This document shows, piece by piece, positions 20,025-28,648 of a stretch of DNA of 64,000 nucleotides. The stretch covers positions 370,637 to 434,636 of the forward strand of contig NZ_RHOC01000001.1 in NCBI RefSeq assembly GCF_003946145.1. The letters are read 5' to 3'. Within the stretch, counting starts at the first letter, position 1; each line of letters opens with the position of its first letter. The notes beneath the pieces are model-generated. The model saw nothing but the letters and a program-made list of their open reading frames with translations. It did not search any database and was not told the DNA's origin. Made by a program: the position numbers and the translations under genes. Source of the DNA: Levilactobacillus huananensis (GTDB lineage: Bacteria; Bacillota; Bacilli; Lactobacillales; Lactobacillaceae).

Positions 20025-21092
20025 ATGGATTTAATTTTGTTCATCATCATTGTCAGTTTTGCGGCATCACTGCGGTATCGGTCGAGTGGCCCGGATGCTG
20101 AGGACTTGAATCGTCAAACGACCACAACGATTAATGGGTTGTTTTTACTGCTCGTGGTTTTCAGCCATTTCATGACTTATATTCCGATGCCCCACGACTT
20201 GGCCAAGTTCACCCACATCTGGATGCTGGTCAAGGGCCAATTAATCGTCACCACATTTCTCTTTTTCTCCGGTTATGGCCTCTATGTTCAATTTAGAAAA
20301 CGGGGACGGCAATACCTGAAGACCTTTCCCAAACATCGCCTATTATTTTTATGGCTAAAGTTTGCGGTTGCCGTGACAATTTATTTGATCATCGGCCTGC
20401 TCGCACAACGTCCCATGACCCTACCACACGTTCTATTGAGTTACTTGGGACTAGCGACCATTGGCAACAGCGCCTGGTACATCTTTATTATCTTATTTCT
20501 CTACCTGCTGACTTACATGGCGTGGGAACTCTTCCCCACCAATAACCGCCGAGCCATCACCTTTATCATCGTTGGCAGTGGGGTCTACATGTTAATCGCC
20601 GGCTGGTTACTGCCAGAATACTACGCCAATACGGTCTTTTGCTACGTTGCCGGAATGCTCTATGCACACTACAAACCCGCGATCGAACAGGCAGTTTGTC
20701 GTCATTGGCTCCGTTATCTGGTCGTCGGATTAGGCGCACTTATCGTCTTTGCCGCCAGTTATCTCGTCTGTGCCAAGACTTCTGGCTTGGTTCGCCTCGC
20801 GAGTTACCAAGTTGCAGGGATTATGTTTGCCTTTTGTTTTGTCTGGTTGGCCATGCGCTTTAAGATTCATAACCCGGTCCTCGCCTATATTGGCGGACCC
20901 GGCATGTTTTCGATTTATATCTTACAACGAATTCCCATGATGCTTTTAAAGCAAACTGGACTGGCTAATCACCCCGTGCTTTACTTCATCAGTGTCTTAG
21001 CAACCACGCTGCTATTAGGTTGGCTGTTTGATAAAGCTTATGGTGCCGTCTGGTCGTATGGGATTGGTCAGCGTAAGACCAGAACCGCCTAA
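20025..21092 (+). CDS. acyltransferase family 3 membrane protein
   Basis: Integral membrane O-acyltransferase of the AT3 (OafA/YrhL-like) type, 355 residues with about ten helices. The early segment LLVVFSHFMTYI carries the family histidine after the first helix, and TTFLFFSGYGLYVQFRKRG matches the usual FFLSGY motif followed by a basic cluster. Members acetylate or otherwise acylate cell-wall polymers, exopolysaccharide or lipids; the acceptor is not inferable. Start ATG 20025 has GGAGAGG at about eleven bases. It appears as a single gene ending at a perfect terminator. Confidence 0.82.
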   Translation: MDLILFIIIVSFAASLRYRSSGPDAEDLNRQTTTTINGLFLLLVVFSHFMTYIPMPHDLAKFTHIWMLVKGQLIVTTFLFFSGYGLYVQFRKRGRQYLKTFPKHRLLFLWLKFAVAVTIYLIIGLLAQRPMTLPHVLLSYLGLATIGNSAWYIFIILFLYLLTYMAWELFPTNNRRAITFIIVGSGVYMLIAGWLLPEYYANTVFCYVAGMLYAHYKPAIEQAVCRHWLRYLVVGLGALIVFAASYLVCAKTSGLVRLASYQVAGIMFAFCFVWLAMRFKIHNPVLAYIGGPGMFSIYILQRIPMMLLKQTGLANHPVLYFISVLATTLLLGWLFDKAYGAVWSYGIGQRKTRTA

Positions 21093-21123
21093 CCCATTTA
21101 TGCCCCAAAACTATTTAAATTTA

Positions 21124-21166
21124 AAAAAGGCATGATTCCGAATCAATATCGGAATCATGCCTTTTT
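21124..21166. terminator. terminator after the acyltransferase gene
   Basis: Perfect 17-base stem, AAAAAGGCATGATTCCG at left and its complement at right, with a nine-base loop. It can act in both directions. Confidence 0.93.
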
Positions 21167-21274
21167 GTCCTGTGATAACACAACCCTTTCAAATTTTCCA
21201 CCATTTTCATAAGAGATGGCTAGAGAAGGCTGAGGCTCCTTTGCGTTGGATTATTCCTAACAGAAATATCTCAG

Positions 21275-21469
21275 TTATTTGGCGCCCCTACTTAAATAAT
21301 CATTTCGCTTTCTAAACAGAAAAACCGTCAATAACATCACTCCTGTAAATGGCATTGCCATGCGATACGGTCGGATAAAGACATGCTTGACTTGCTCGTT
21401 GCTAAACCATCCGTTTAACCAAGTGAGCTTTAAATTCCAATATCGCAAACTATTCTTTTGCGTCTTCAT
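21275..21469 (-). pseudogene. leftover C-terminal tail of a DHA2 drug exporter, or small coupled ORF
   Basis: A 64-codon frame beginning at ATG 21469, inside the end of the upstream exporter gene in another frame, with AAGGTG seven to eight bases before it. Its last 35 residues (HVFIRPYRMAMPFTGV then MLLTVFLFRKRNDYL) match the C-terminus of the exporter at 23603-25312 at 28 of 31 positions compared. The rest of the exporter is missing. The simplest reading is a recombination remnant of a paralogue. A translated one-helix peptide coupled to the preceding gene cannot be excluded. Confidence 0.6.
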
Positions 21470-23573
21470 GGAATTCACCTTCTCTATCAGTGTACATACC
21501 CGTGATGACAAACAGTAAAACGAAAACTGCTGCGACTAAAAATGTATCTGTAAATGCCGTTGTTAAATGAGTGTTTTTGGAATTTCTGAGGAACTTTGTA
21601 TAGCTTGTTACCCTTCGTTCTAGATCAGTATTATAAAGACCCGTTTTTATTTGATCTAAGCCCATCAAAAGTTTATCACTCTTTTTCAGCCCAGTTAATA
21701 AGGCCACCTGACCGTCTAACAATTGTTGCTGACCGACTAACAATGACTTGGTATTAGGAGAAAGTAACTCAATTTGTGACTTAAATTGTGATTCGGTTTG
21801 AACTGCGGGACTTAATCCAATTTTATATACGGCAATTAGCATCGTTAGTAACTGTTCTTTCTTCATATTAGCCGGTGCTTCTGATTGCTGAGACAAAAGC
21901 TTTAAATCATTTTCATAAGTGAATAACTGTTTTGTTCCATTCGAGTTGCCTTTTATTAATTCAAACAACAACTGATACTGCGTGTCTTGCGTAGCAGCGA
22001 TTGCCGTACTCATTTTTTTCTGGCCTAAAATCAATTGTTCCATAGAATTCTTATATTGTTTATTGGCACGGCCATAAGAATCTTTGATTGTCTGCGTGCC
22101 GTTATACAACTTCTTTAAATTACTATTCTGCGGTTGAACAATAGAATACGGTCTGTTTTGATCCTTTTTTAAATTCGCCTTTAGTGTCACTTGCAAGTTA
22201 TTATCTGTCTCAGAATTCAGGGCATGATTCAAATCTGTTTTCATTGTTGTTGAAAATGGTTTTGGTATTGCCAAGCGTGTAATCTCATTATTAGAATCTT
22301 TTCTAATGTTGTCTTTAGCCAAGTTGGTTGCGTGAGTCATGGTTCCTACCAGTAAAGCAATGCCAAGACACGTGCCTAACTGTCTGCTTGCATTAACAAT
22401 TCCAGAGGCCATCCCCGCCTTATCTTGAGAGACAAATTGAACGGCTGAAACAATGGATAGACACCCTAATCCAAACCCCAATCCTAAAATAATCATCATA
22501 GAAACCATTGCGATCCAAGATGTGGACTGATTTAGCCGAGTGAGCATCAGTAAGCTAATTCCCATCAAGACAATGCCAGAAGTGATGAGTGGCTTGTATC
22601 CTATCTTTTTTTGTAATTTGGTTCCTAAAGGCATTGCGATCATTACCGTAATGGACATAAACATAATAATGTAGGAGGCTTTTAGGGCGGTATATTCACG
22701 CACGGTTTCCAAATAAAAGTTAAAAATCAGGGACGAACAAATAATCGCAAAGCCACAGACAAAATAGACTAAACTTGATGCAGTAAACGTGACTTCTCTG
22801 AACAATCCAAACTCCACGAATGGTTCTTTAGTATGCCGCTCCCATTGAATAAATAGGCCTATGCAAAGCGCAGATCCAATTATTAGGCCGATACTCCATT
22901 TGGAGGCCCATCCCATGTCATAGCCCTTAATTAAAACGTAGGTTAATTGCGCAATCCCAGCTAAGAATAACACTAAGCCCAATTCATCGACTTTTTTAGA
23001 AACAGTCGTGTCATAGGATTCATCAAAACAAGTTGTGATCAGAATAAAAGTCAAAATTACGATTGGTAAGTTAATAAAGAAGATATATTTCCATGTAAAA
23101 TACTGTAAGACAAGACCACCAATTGGCGGTCCTGCAGCAGCTGCTACAGCTGTCACTGCACCAATTGTGCCAACTGCATCAGTGGCTTTTTTCCGGCCAA
23201 ACAAACTAACAGACAGCGGTATCATAATTGGTGTCACAATCGCGCCACCAATGCCTTGCATGAATCTAACGGCAATAAGGAAAATTAGGTTCTCAGATAA
23301 GCCGCATAATAGCGAACCAATACCGAATAGGCCTAAGCCTAACAGCATTATCTTTTTGCGACCAAATTGATCTCCAAATTTTGCGGCTGGGATAATAAAT
23401 ACAGACATGGCTAAAACATATATTGTGCTTATCCAGTTTGTATTCGTTACGCTGGCGTTAAAATATTTTGTAATGTCTGGCAATGCAATATTGGTTATCG
23501 TTGTATCCAACGTGACAATAAACATAATCAGACAAAGGGCAATTAACCCTAACCGTCCACGTAAGCTTTTCAT
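21450..23573 (-). CDS. MFS drug:H+ antiporter, DHA2-like, with large extracytoplasmic insert
   Basis: Fourteen-helix type major facilitator of 707 residues. The N-terminus VTLDTTITNIALPDI is the DHA2 motif D1 region, and GFGLGCLSIVSAVQFVSQDKAGMASGIVNASRQ matches motif C/G regions. Between the thirteenth and last helices lies an unusual polar stretch of about 240 residues (roughly 425-665) rich in Gln, Lys and Leu with coiled-coil-like repeats. GAGGCG precedes the ATG at eight bases. Base composition is clearly more AT-rich than neighbours (about one third G+C in 22021-22080), suggesting transfer. It follows another exporter by 29 bases in the same direction. Confidence 0.88.
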   Translation of the reverse strand: MKSLRGRLGLIALCLIMFIVTLDTTITNIALPDITKYFNASVTNTNWISTIYVLAMSVFIIPAAKFGDQFGRKKIMLLGLGLFGIGSLLCGLSENLIFLIAVRFMQGIGGAIVTPIMIPLSVSLFGRKKATDAVGTIGAVTAVAAAAGPPIGGLVLQYFTWKYIFFINLPIVILTFILITTCFDESYDTTVSKKVDELGLVLFLAGIAQLTYVLIKGYDMGWASKWSIGLIIGSALCIGLFIQWERHTKEPFVEFGLFREVTFTASSLVYFVCGFAIICSSLIFNFYLETVREYTALKASYIIMFMSITVMIAMPLGTKLQKKIGYKPLITSGIVLMGISLLMLTRLNQSTSWIAMVSMMIILGLGFGLGCLSIVSAVQFVSQDKAGMASGIVNASRQLGTCLGIALLVGTMTHATNLAKDNIRKDSNNEITRLAIPKPFSTTMKTDLNHALNSETDNNLQVTLKANLKKDQNRPYSIVQPQNSNLKKLYNGTQTIKDSYGRANKQYKNSMEQLILGQKKMSTAIAATQDTQYQLLFELIKGNSNGTKQLFTYENDLKLLSQQSEAPANMKKEQLLTMLIAVYKIGLSPAVQTESQFKSQIELLSPNTKSLLVGQQQLLDGQVALLTGLKKSDKLLMGLDQIKTGLYNTDLERRVTSYTKFLRNSKNTHLTTAFTDTFLVAAVFVLLFVITGMYTDREGEFHEDAKE

Positions 23574-23602
23574 CAGAATCGCCTCAATTCAAGATTAATT
23601 GC

Positions 23603-25312
23603 TTATTTTTCTTCTTTACGTAGATAATCAGACCGCTTTCTAAACAGGAAGACCGTCAGTAACATCACACCCGTAAATGGCATAGCCATCTGATATGGTC
23701 GGATAAAGGCATGGGTCAGCTGGCGCTTGGTTTCATGTCTAATGGCCGCCACTTCAGTTGTTAAAAGTCGATTGTCACGGGTAACTTGTTGCGTAACGGA
23801 TTGGCTGACCCGTTGATAGATTGCTCGCTTGACCGTGACCGGTGCCGCTGTCAGTTGGTGTTGCCGCAATGTCCGCTGATAGTTTGACCGAATCAGTCTC
23901 CGTGTTTTAGCTTTGCCAATAAAAGTAGTTTGTTTATGCTTAGGCGTTTGTTCCGTCGCTAATTGGGACTTGACCTGCGTCAGCGTATCACTTTTCACTT
24001 TGGCAGTGACAGGTAGTGCTTCAACCCCATCTTGAGAGTACAACCAAATGTTGGTTTTCGCCGTCACGAGGTTGGCAGATAGCGCGGATACAAAGATCGC
24101 CACCGCTAAAGACGTCCCAATCTGCCGAAAGACACCGATCACGCTTTGAGATGCGGTTAATAGATTGCCCGTAAAATCACCAGCGGCTAACACGGTGATG
24201 GGGCCAATCACGACGCCGTAACCAGTCCCGACTAAGAGCGCGGCTACACAGACCTGCCAATAGATATTGGGATTCATCCAGCTCAACGCCACGTAACCCC
24301 CAATCATTGACAGACTGCCCGTTAAAATAACCAACCGTGGACCAACTTTACCTAAAAGCCAGCCACTGATCGGTGACCAAATAAAAATCATCAAGGAAGC
24401 TGGGGTGATCATCAGAGCGGCTAACAATTCTCCTTTACTTTGAACTTTGGTAAAGAAGCTGGGCATCAACACCAGCAGCGCTACTAAGAAGATCCCCGAC
24501 ATGATCGTGACAATGGCCGAGCCCACGAATTGCTTATCCTTAAATAGTGCTAATGGTACCATCGGCTGTTGTACATGACTTTCAACGGCAATAAACCCAA
24601 TTAGTGACAGCACACTCAGTAAGATCAATCCCAGACATTGGTAACTCGTCCAGCCCCAGTCATTCCCCTTGACTAAGAACAAGGTTAAACTAAACAACAT
24701 CGTCATGGACAGAATCGTGCCACCCATATCTAGCTGTTCTTTTTGTTGCTTACGCTCGTGCAAGTCAAAGAGCCGCCAGCAAAGTCCCAATGCCAATAGG
24801 GTAAATGGCACATTAACCAAGAAAATACCTCGCCAGCTAAAGAGCTGCGTCACAACACCACCAATCGTCGGTCCCATTGCGGCGGCCAGCCCCTGCGTCA
24901 CCCCTAACGTTGCGATGGCACTCGTTCTTTTAGCCATTGGCACACTTTGAATGCCAATGGTCATACTTGCTGGGAAAACAATTGCCGCCCCCAGGCTTTG
25001 AATTCCCCGTCCGACGATCAGCCAAGCCACACTGCCGGCTAATCCAGAAAAAAGTGATCCTAGTAAGAATAAGCCGAGCCCTAACAGATAGAAGCGCTGG
25101 CGCCCATAAATATCTGCCAACCGTCCCAGTGGAATCGTTAACGTTGCAAATAGAATGGTGTAAAGATTCAGTGCCCAAGATAGTTGCTCTAGACTGGTCG
25201 ATAAGCCACTTTGAATGGCTGGTAATGCGATATTCATCACCGTCGTATCCAGAATGCAGAGAAAGATGCCGATGGCCATTGTGCCAACTAACGCTGTGGT
25301 CTTTTTCATCAT
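23603..25312 (-). CDS. MFS drug:H+ antiporter, DHA2-like
   Basis: Multidrug exporter of 569 residues with fourteen predicted helices. The N-terminus FLCILDTTVMNIALPAIQ carries the DHA2 motif, followed by LGRLADIYGRQRFYLLG (motif A) and the motif C region TQGLAAAMGPTIGG. A basic, polar loop of about 130 residues precedes the last helix. The start is ATG 25312 because GAGGGGGAG stands seven bases upstream; the earlier in-frame ATG at 25360 lies in the operator. It is divergent from a TetR regulator, the usual arrangement for drug-induced efflux, and shares its tail with the remnant at 21275-21469. Confidence 0.9.
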   Translation of the reverse strand: MMKKTTALVGTMAIGIFLCILDTTVMNIALPAIQSGLSTSLEQLSWALNLYTILFATLTIPLGRLADIYGRQRFYLLGLGLFLLGSLFSGLAGSVAWLIVGRGIQSLGAAIVFPASMTIGIQSVPMAKRTSAIATLGVTQGLAAAMGPTIGGVVTQLFSWRGIFLVNVPFTLLALGLCWRLFDLHERKQQKEQLDMGGTILSMTMLFSLTLFLVKGNDWGWTSYQCLGLILLSVLSLIGFIAVESHVQQPMVPLALFKDKQFVGSAIVTIMSGIFLVALLVLMPSFFTKVQSKGELLAALMITPASLMIFIWSPISGWLLGKVGPRLVILTGSLSMIGGYVALSWMNPNIYWQVCVAALLVGTGYGVVIGPITVLAAGDFTGNLLTASQSVIGVFRQIGTSLAVAIFVSALSANLVTAKTNIWLYSQDGVEALPVTAKVKSDTLTQVKSQLATEQTPKHKQTTFIGKAKTRRLIRSNYQRTLRQHQLTAAPVTVKRAIYQRVSQSVTQQVTRDNRLLTTEVAAIRHETKRQLTHAFIRPYQMAMPFTGVMLLTVFLFRKRSDYLRKEEK

Positions 25313-25339
25313 AAACTCCCCCTCTTCAAGTGTTATCGT

Positions 25340-25369
25340 TAGTTTATGCGCGCCGAACACGATAAACTA
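25340..25369. promoter_or_regulatory. probable TetR operator between divergent exporter and regulator genes
   Basis: Perfect eight-base inverted repeat TAGTTTAT / ATAAACTA separated by 14 bases, centred between the two divergent starts. Size and position fit a TetR-family dimer site overlapping both promoters. Confidence 0.65.
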
Positions 25370-25404
25370 GCTTTGGGTTACAGAAAAGGGGGATGTTGTC
25401 ACCA

Positions 25405-25944
25405 ATGAGTCCACATGATCGCAAACAGCAAAATCTGGAAATCATCTATCGTGCCTTGTTGGAGCTAATGATGTCAAAACCATTAGCCACGATTTCAATT
25501 ACCGAGCTTTGTCAACGCGCTCATGTCTCACGTACCTACTTTTACCGTCACTATCAAAACTTCGATCAAATCATTGCCGCTTATCAAACACAAAATATGT
25601 TGCGTTACTTGCGGCGACTGCCCAGAACCGACCAGGTCACGCTTGCTGAACTGATGACCCACTATTTTGAGCACACCAAAATGGAGGCTGAAACCTATCA
25701 GCTTCTGATTAAAAACAGTAAGCTGGACGTTTTAGTTCAAACCTTTCAAACTGTTTTTAAGCTGTTAGTTACGCAAGACCGCATTGGTGGACACGGCCCT
25801 AACGTAACCAACCCTTACTATCAGTTATTCTTCTCGGGGGGCGTGATCAATATTGCTGCTAACTGGGTTAACGCCGGCTGTATCGAATCCCCCCATTATT
25901 TGGGGCAAATGGTAGCCCGTTTGGCATTAAGTCCTTCAAACTAG
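25405..25944 (+). CDS. TetR/AcrR family transcriptional regulator
   Basis: One-component repressor of 179 residues. The N-terminal helix-turn-helix is clear: KPLATISITELCQRAHVSRTYFYRHYQNFDQII at about residues 23-55. The C-terminal ligand domain resembles the Firmicutes TetR_C type (YQLFFSGGVINIAANWVNAG). The ATG at 25393 abuts the AAGGGGG site, so I prefer ATG 25405, twelve bases from it; spacing is long and the start is uncertain by four codons. It is divergent from the exporter at 23603-25312, with a palindrome between them, so it probably represses that operon and itself. Confidence 0.88.
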   Translation: MSPHDRKQQNLEIIYRALLELMMSKPLATISITELCQRAHVSRTYFYRHYQNFDQIIAAYQTQNMLRYLRRLPRTDQVTLAELMTHYFEHTKMEAETYQLLIKNSKLDVLVQTFQTVFKLLVTQDRIGGHGPNVTNPYYQLFFSGGVINIAANWVNAGCIESPHYLGQMVARLALSPSN

Positions 25945-25956
25945 CAGGTAAGACAG

Positions 25957-25996
25957 ATGATGGCGATCACACAGAATGGTCGCCTTCATTTTTTTA
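25957..25996 (+). terminator. terminator after the TetR gene
   Basis: Imperfect 12-base stem (ATGATGGCGATC with GGTCGCCTTCAT) followed by an eight-T run. Confidence 0.82.
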
Positions 25997-26184
25997 TTTA
26001 TAAAATTCGTATGTAGCCGCGCCACCTTTGATATGACGGACAGTGTACGTTTCCTCATTCCGTGTGCTTCAGTGCAGACTATGATATGCTATCTCCAACC
26101 TATTTTCACCGCTTACCAAGAATAAAGTAATTTATAAAGCGGCCACGTTTATTTTAATTCTACGATGAGGAGTCGGAATCTAAT

Positions 26185-26931
26185 ATGAATTATGTCTTTG
26201 ATGTTGACGGTACGCTAAGCTTTAACGGTACAAGCATCTCAGCCGAGATTACAGCAGGTCTAAAAGTCTTAGAAAAACACGGTCATCACTTAATCTTTGC
26301 TTCCGCTCGTCCGATAAGGGATTTACTCCCCATTGTTCCTGAATTTCGGCACAATCTGCTAATTGGTGGGAATGGCGCTATCATCTCACAGGCTGATACG
26401 ATTAAGGTTATGACCCCAATTACTACGCTAGACAGAGATTATCTGAAAACCTTAATCATCCACTATAATTTAGATTATATGGTCGATGGCGATTGGAATT
26501 ATGCCGCGCACGTCTCACCAGATAATTTGATCACAAAACAACTCGATCCAGACCATCTCGCACATAACGTTCCCTTGGAACAGATCACGACAGCCATTAA
26601 AGTAATCCTCTTAGGGATATCTGATCAACAGTTGGAAAGAATTACGCGACTGGTTACTGACCATACGAACCTAGAAATTGTGCAGCACGTCGGTGAAGGT
26701 AACCTAGATTTGACTACACAGAATATTAACAAGGCTAATACGCTAGCCTTATTAGGAATTCATGATTATATTGCCTTTGGTAATGATATGAATGACGTCA
26801 AGATGCTCTCACAGGCCGCTACTAGTTTTTGGGTGAACAGCAAATCGGAGCTACTCGAGCAAGCTGGATCTTTTGCTCATACGATCGTGGCTCCTGATCA
26901 AGTTGCGGCGGTAATTCGTCAATTGGGCTAG
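26185..26931 (+). CDS. HAD-IIB family hydrolase
   Basis: HAD phosphatase of 248 residues with motif I VFDVDGTL (residues 4-11), the SARP segment as motif II, and motif IV FGNDMNDVKMLSQA near residues 200-213. It is shorter than the Cof enzyme at 5678-6490 and diverged from it, with Asn in place of the second acidic residue of the GDxxND motif (GNDMND), a variant seen in this family. ATG preceded by GAGGAG. Composition is more AT-rich than the core genes. Substrate is unknown. Confidence 0.85.
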   Translation: MNYVFDVDGTLSFNGTSISAEITAGLKVLEKHGHHLIFASARPIRDLLPIVPEFRHNLLIGGNGAIISQADTIKVMTPITTLDRDYLKTLIIHYNLDYMVDGDWNYAAHVSPDNLITKQLDPDHLAHNVPLEQITTAIKVILLGISDQQLERITRLVTDHTNLEIVQHVGEGNLDLTTQNINKANTLALLGIHDYIAFGNDMNDVKMLSQAATSFWVNSKSELLEQAGSFAHTIVAPDQVAAVIRQLG

Positions 26932-27001
26932 TCAGCACAAGTCGCCTTGGGTCATGTCATGCTTAATGGGCATTATCCGATGATTCTGCTGATTTTATCT
27001 G

Positions 27002-27245
27002 CTAGGTTTGTTGTTGCAATCTTTCTTCTTGAATTTCCAGTAACCTTAGCCGCTCAGTAATCATTGCGCTCCCCTGTGATCAGAGCTCAGAATAACTCCT
27101 CATCTCACGGATGGGCATCCCCGTTCGCTTGAGCCGTTTAAGAAAATCTACCTACTTCAAATCATGCTCATCATAAACGTAGTGATTTCCTAGGGCTCGT
27201 TGGGGTTTCAAAAATCCTGCTGTCTCTTGACTGCCACCATAGCCT
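27002..27245 (-). pseudogene. MerR family regulator, inactivated
   Basis: Reading the minus strand in one frame gives AGFLKPQRALGNHYVYDEHD, then LK, a stop (TAG where Trp is expected), VDFLKRLKRTGMPIREMRSY, then SEL, a second stop (TGA where Arg is likely), SQGSAMITERLRLLE and IQEERLQQQ before a third stop. This is the second half of the MerR DNA-binding domain and its dimerisation helix. The N-terminal helix-turn-helix is missing or scrambled. It lies beside the YrdB-like gene, which retains a MerR-style promoter, so it may be that gene's lost regulator. Confidence 0.8.
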
Positions 27246-27265
27246 AGGCATCTGGGATTTAACTC

Positions 27266-27316
27266 AAAATCTGCTTTTTCAGAACGACGCACAGGTTCTG
27301 AAAAAGCAGATTTTTT
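27266..27316. terminator. terminator between MerR remnant and YrdB-like gene
   Basis: Perfect 20-base stem (AAAATCTGCTTTTTCAGAAC and its complement) with a nine-base loop and T tract, strongest in the plus direction. It may also end the convergent YrdB-like transcript. Confidence 0.85.
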
Positions 27317-27320
27317 GTCA

Positions 27321-27692
27321 TTATATGCCACTCTCTTGCAAGATAAACTTAGATGTCACTGCTACCCCAATATGGGCCACAATCGCATTCAAACTAACTA
27401 GAACACCGTACACTAGTCCGGCATGACCAGAAATTCTAGTTGTGAGCATACTAGCACATAAGCCAAAAATGACCACTTCAATTGTTATTCTTCCCCATAG
27501 TCTTGCCCGGTGCGGCGATAAAGGTGCCATGTAAATAGACCAGATTACATAAATGATAACCGGAACTAGAATTCCAATCATCAGATTGAAAGGAAATTGA
27601 TATTTTGCAAGGCCTAAAAAAATTAGAAGAATCAAGGTCAACATTTCTATCAGAAAACGCAGTAGCGCATTAATCTGAAAAAGAGTCGTCAT
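27321..27692 (-). CDS. YrdB family (DUF2568) membrane protein
   Basis: Predicted 123-residue protein with four hydrophobic helices and the family-like central loop MAPLSPHRARLWGRITIE between helices two and three. Function of the family is unknown. GGAGGTG is eight bases before the ATG. A promoter with a 19-base spacer containing a palindrome lies at 27755-27785, the MerR-activated architecture, and a broken MerR gene lies just downstream. Confidence 0.78.
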   Translation of the reverse strand: MTTLFQINALLRFLIEMLTLILLIFLGLAKYQFPFNLMIGILVPVIIYVIWSIYMAPLSPHRARLWGRITIEVVIFGLCASMLTTRISGHAGLVYGVLVSLNAIVAHIGVAVTSKFILQESGI

Positions 27693-27754
27693 TCAACGCC
27701 ACCTCCATGGCACAATAATCTGCATCAAAAGAGACCAACTACCTAATTGCTACT

Positions 27755-27785
27755 ACCTTAGCATGGAGGTGTACACCCAACTCAG
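27755..27785 (-). promoter_or_regulatory. candidate MerR-type promoter of the YrdB-like gene
   Basis: Minus-strand -35 CTGAGT (27780-27785), 19-base spacer holding the palindrome GGTGTACACC, -10 TAAGGT (27755-27760). Long spacers with central dyads are typical of MerR-controlled promoters. The hexamers are weak, as expected for an activated promoter. Confidence 0.45.
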
Positions 27786-28167
27786 GCACGTTTCTCGCTA
27801 ATCGTTTGGCTAGTCGTTTAACTAACCAAACACATAAGCGGACTACAAATGAAATGGACAAGGAATTACCAACAGCCAGTAAATGACAAGCTGACTAAAA
27901 AACGAGTTTGAACAAAACTAAAGATTGCAAGTTTGAAAGCTAATGTGAAGTCCTAAGTGGCAAGAGATTGGGAATTAAAATTAGGCTTGACTTGGCCACC
28001 TGCGGCTGTCAGGGATTCTGATTGTGGGGACGCTTCAGCCTGAAAGTCCACCAGGCTTCTCACTCGCTTTGAAGCCACGCAGGACCCGTGTCTTAAAAGT
28101 CGCCTGTGCTGTAAGCTGGCTAAAAAAGGACGAATTTACAATTGAAAGGCAACACTAAATTGAATAT
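27786..28167. other. intergenic region with nested-hairpin element (27999-28083)
   Basis: No gene with a ribosome-binding site was found. From 27999 to 28083 three arms nest in order: CCTGCG (27999-28004) with CGCAGG (28078-28083), GCTTCA (28032-28037) with TGAAGC (28070-28075), and GCCTG (28038-28042) with CAGGC (28052-28056). The rest of the region is AT-rich. It could be a structured RNA, a 3' region, or a dispersed repeat. Strand is undecided and no other copy was noticed in the window. Confidence 0.4.
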
Positions 28168-28203
28168 AAAAAAACACCAATCGCCTAAACGATTGGTGTT
28201 TTT
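28168..28203 (-). terminator. rplS terminator
   Basis: Perfect stem AACACCAATCG / CGATTGGTGTT with a six-base loop and a seven-T run on the minus strand. Confidence 0.93.
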
Positions 28204-28210
28204 CCTAAAA

Positions 28211-28567
28211 CTACTTGCGACGGCGTTCGGTAATCCGAGCAGCCTTACCATTACGGTCACGTAAGTAGTAGAGCTTAGCACGACGTACCCGACCTTGACG
28301 GATAACATCGATTTGAGCAACACGTGGTGAGTGAAGTGGGAAGATACGTTCAACCCCAACACCGTTACTGATCTTACGTACAGTGTAGGTAGCTTGGATA
28401 CCGGCACCCTTACGCTTGATGACGACACCTTCGAACAATTGGATACGTTCGCGGGTACCTTCGACGATCCGGGCGTGAACCCGAACAGTGTCTCCGGCAC
28501 GGAAGTTAGGAACATCGTCCCGCAATTGTTCGTTGTTGATCTTTGCAATTAAAGTATTTTGGCGCAT
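28211..28567 (-). CDS. rplS: 50S ribosomal protein L19
   Basis: Large-subunit protein at the 30S-50S interface. The 118-residue sequence has the family features [22 protein letters not shown] and [16 protein letters not shown] [11 protein letters not shown], ending [18 protein letters not shown]. It closes the rpsP-khpA-rimM-trmD-rplS order but has its own promoter and a hairpin leader at 28589-28621, allowing separate control. Confidence 0.97.
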   Translation of the reverse strand: MRQNTLIAKINNEQLRDDVPNFRAGDTVRVHARIVEGTRERIQLFEGVVIKRKGAGIQATYTVRKISNGVGVERIFPLHSPRVAQIDVIRQGRVRRAKLYYLRDRNGKAARITERRRK

Positions 28568-28588
28568 ATTTTATTCTTTCCTTTCGCC

Positions 28589-28621
28589 AACATTCATTCT
28601 CAGTCTCGACAGCGGAATGTT
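28589..28621 (-). promoter_or_regulatory. hairpin in the rplS leader (L19-leader candidate)
   Basis: Seven-base arms AACATTC / GAATGTT enclose an inner sequence about 19 bases long, 20 bases before the rplS start. Firmicute rplS genes are known to carry an autoregulatory L19 leader; whether this fits that model was not tested. Confidence 0.45.
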
Positions 28622-28648
28622 GTTTCTGTGGCTAAACAGCCAAAAGTA

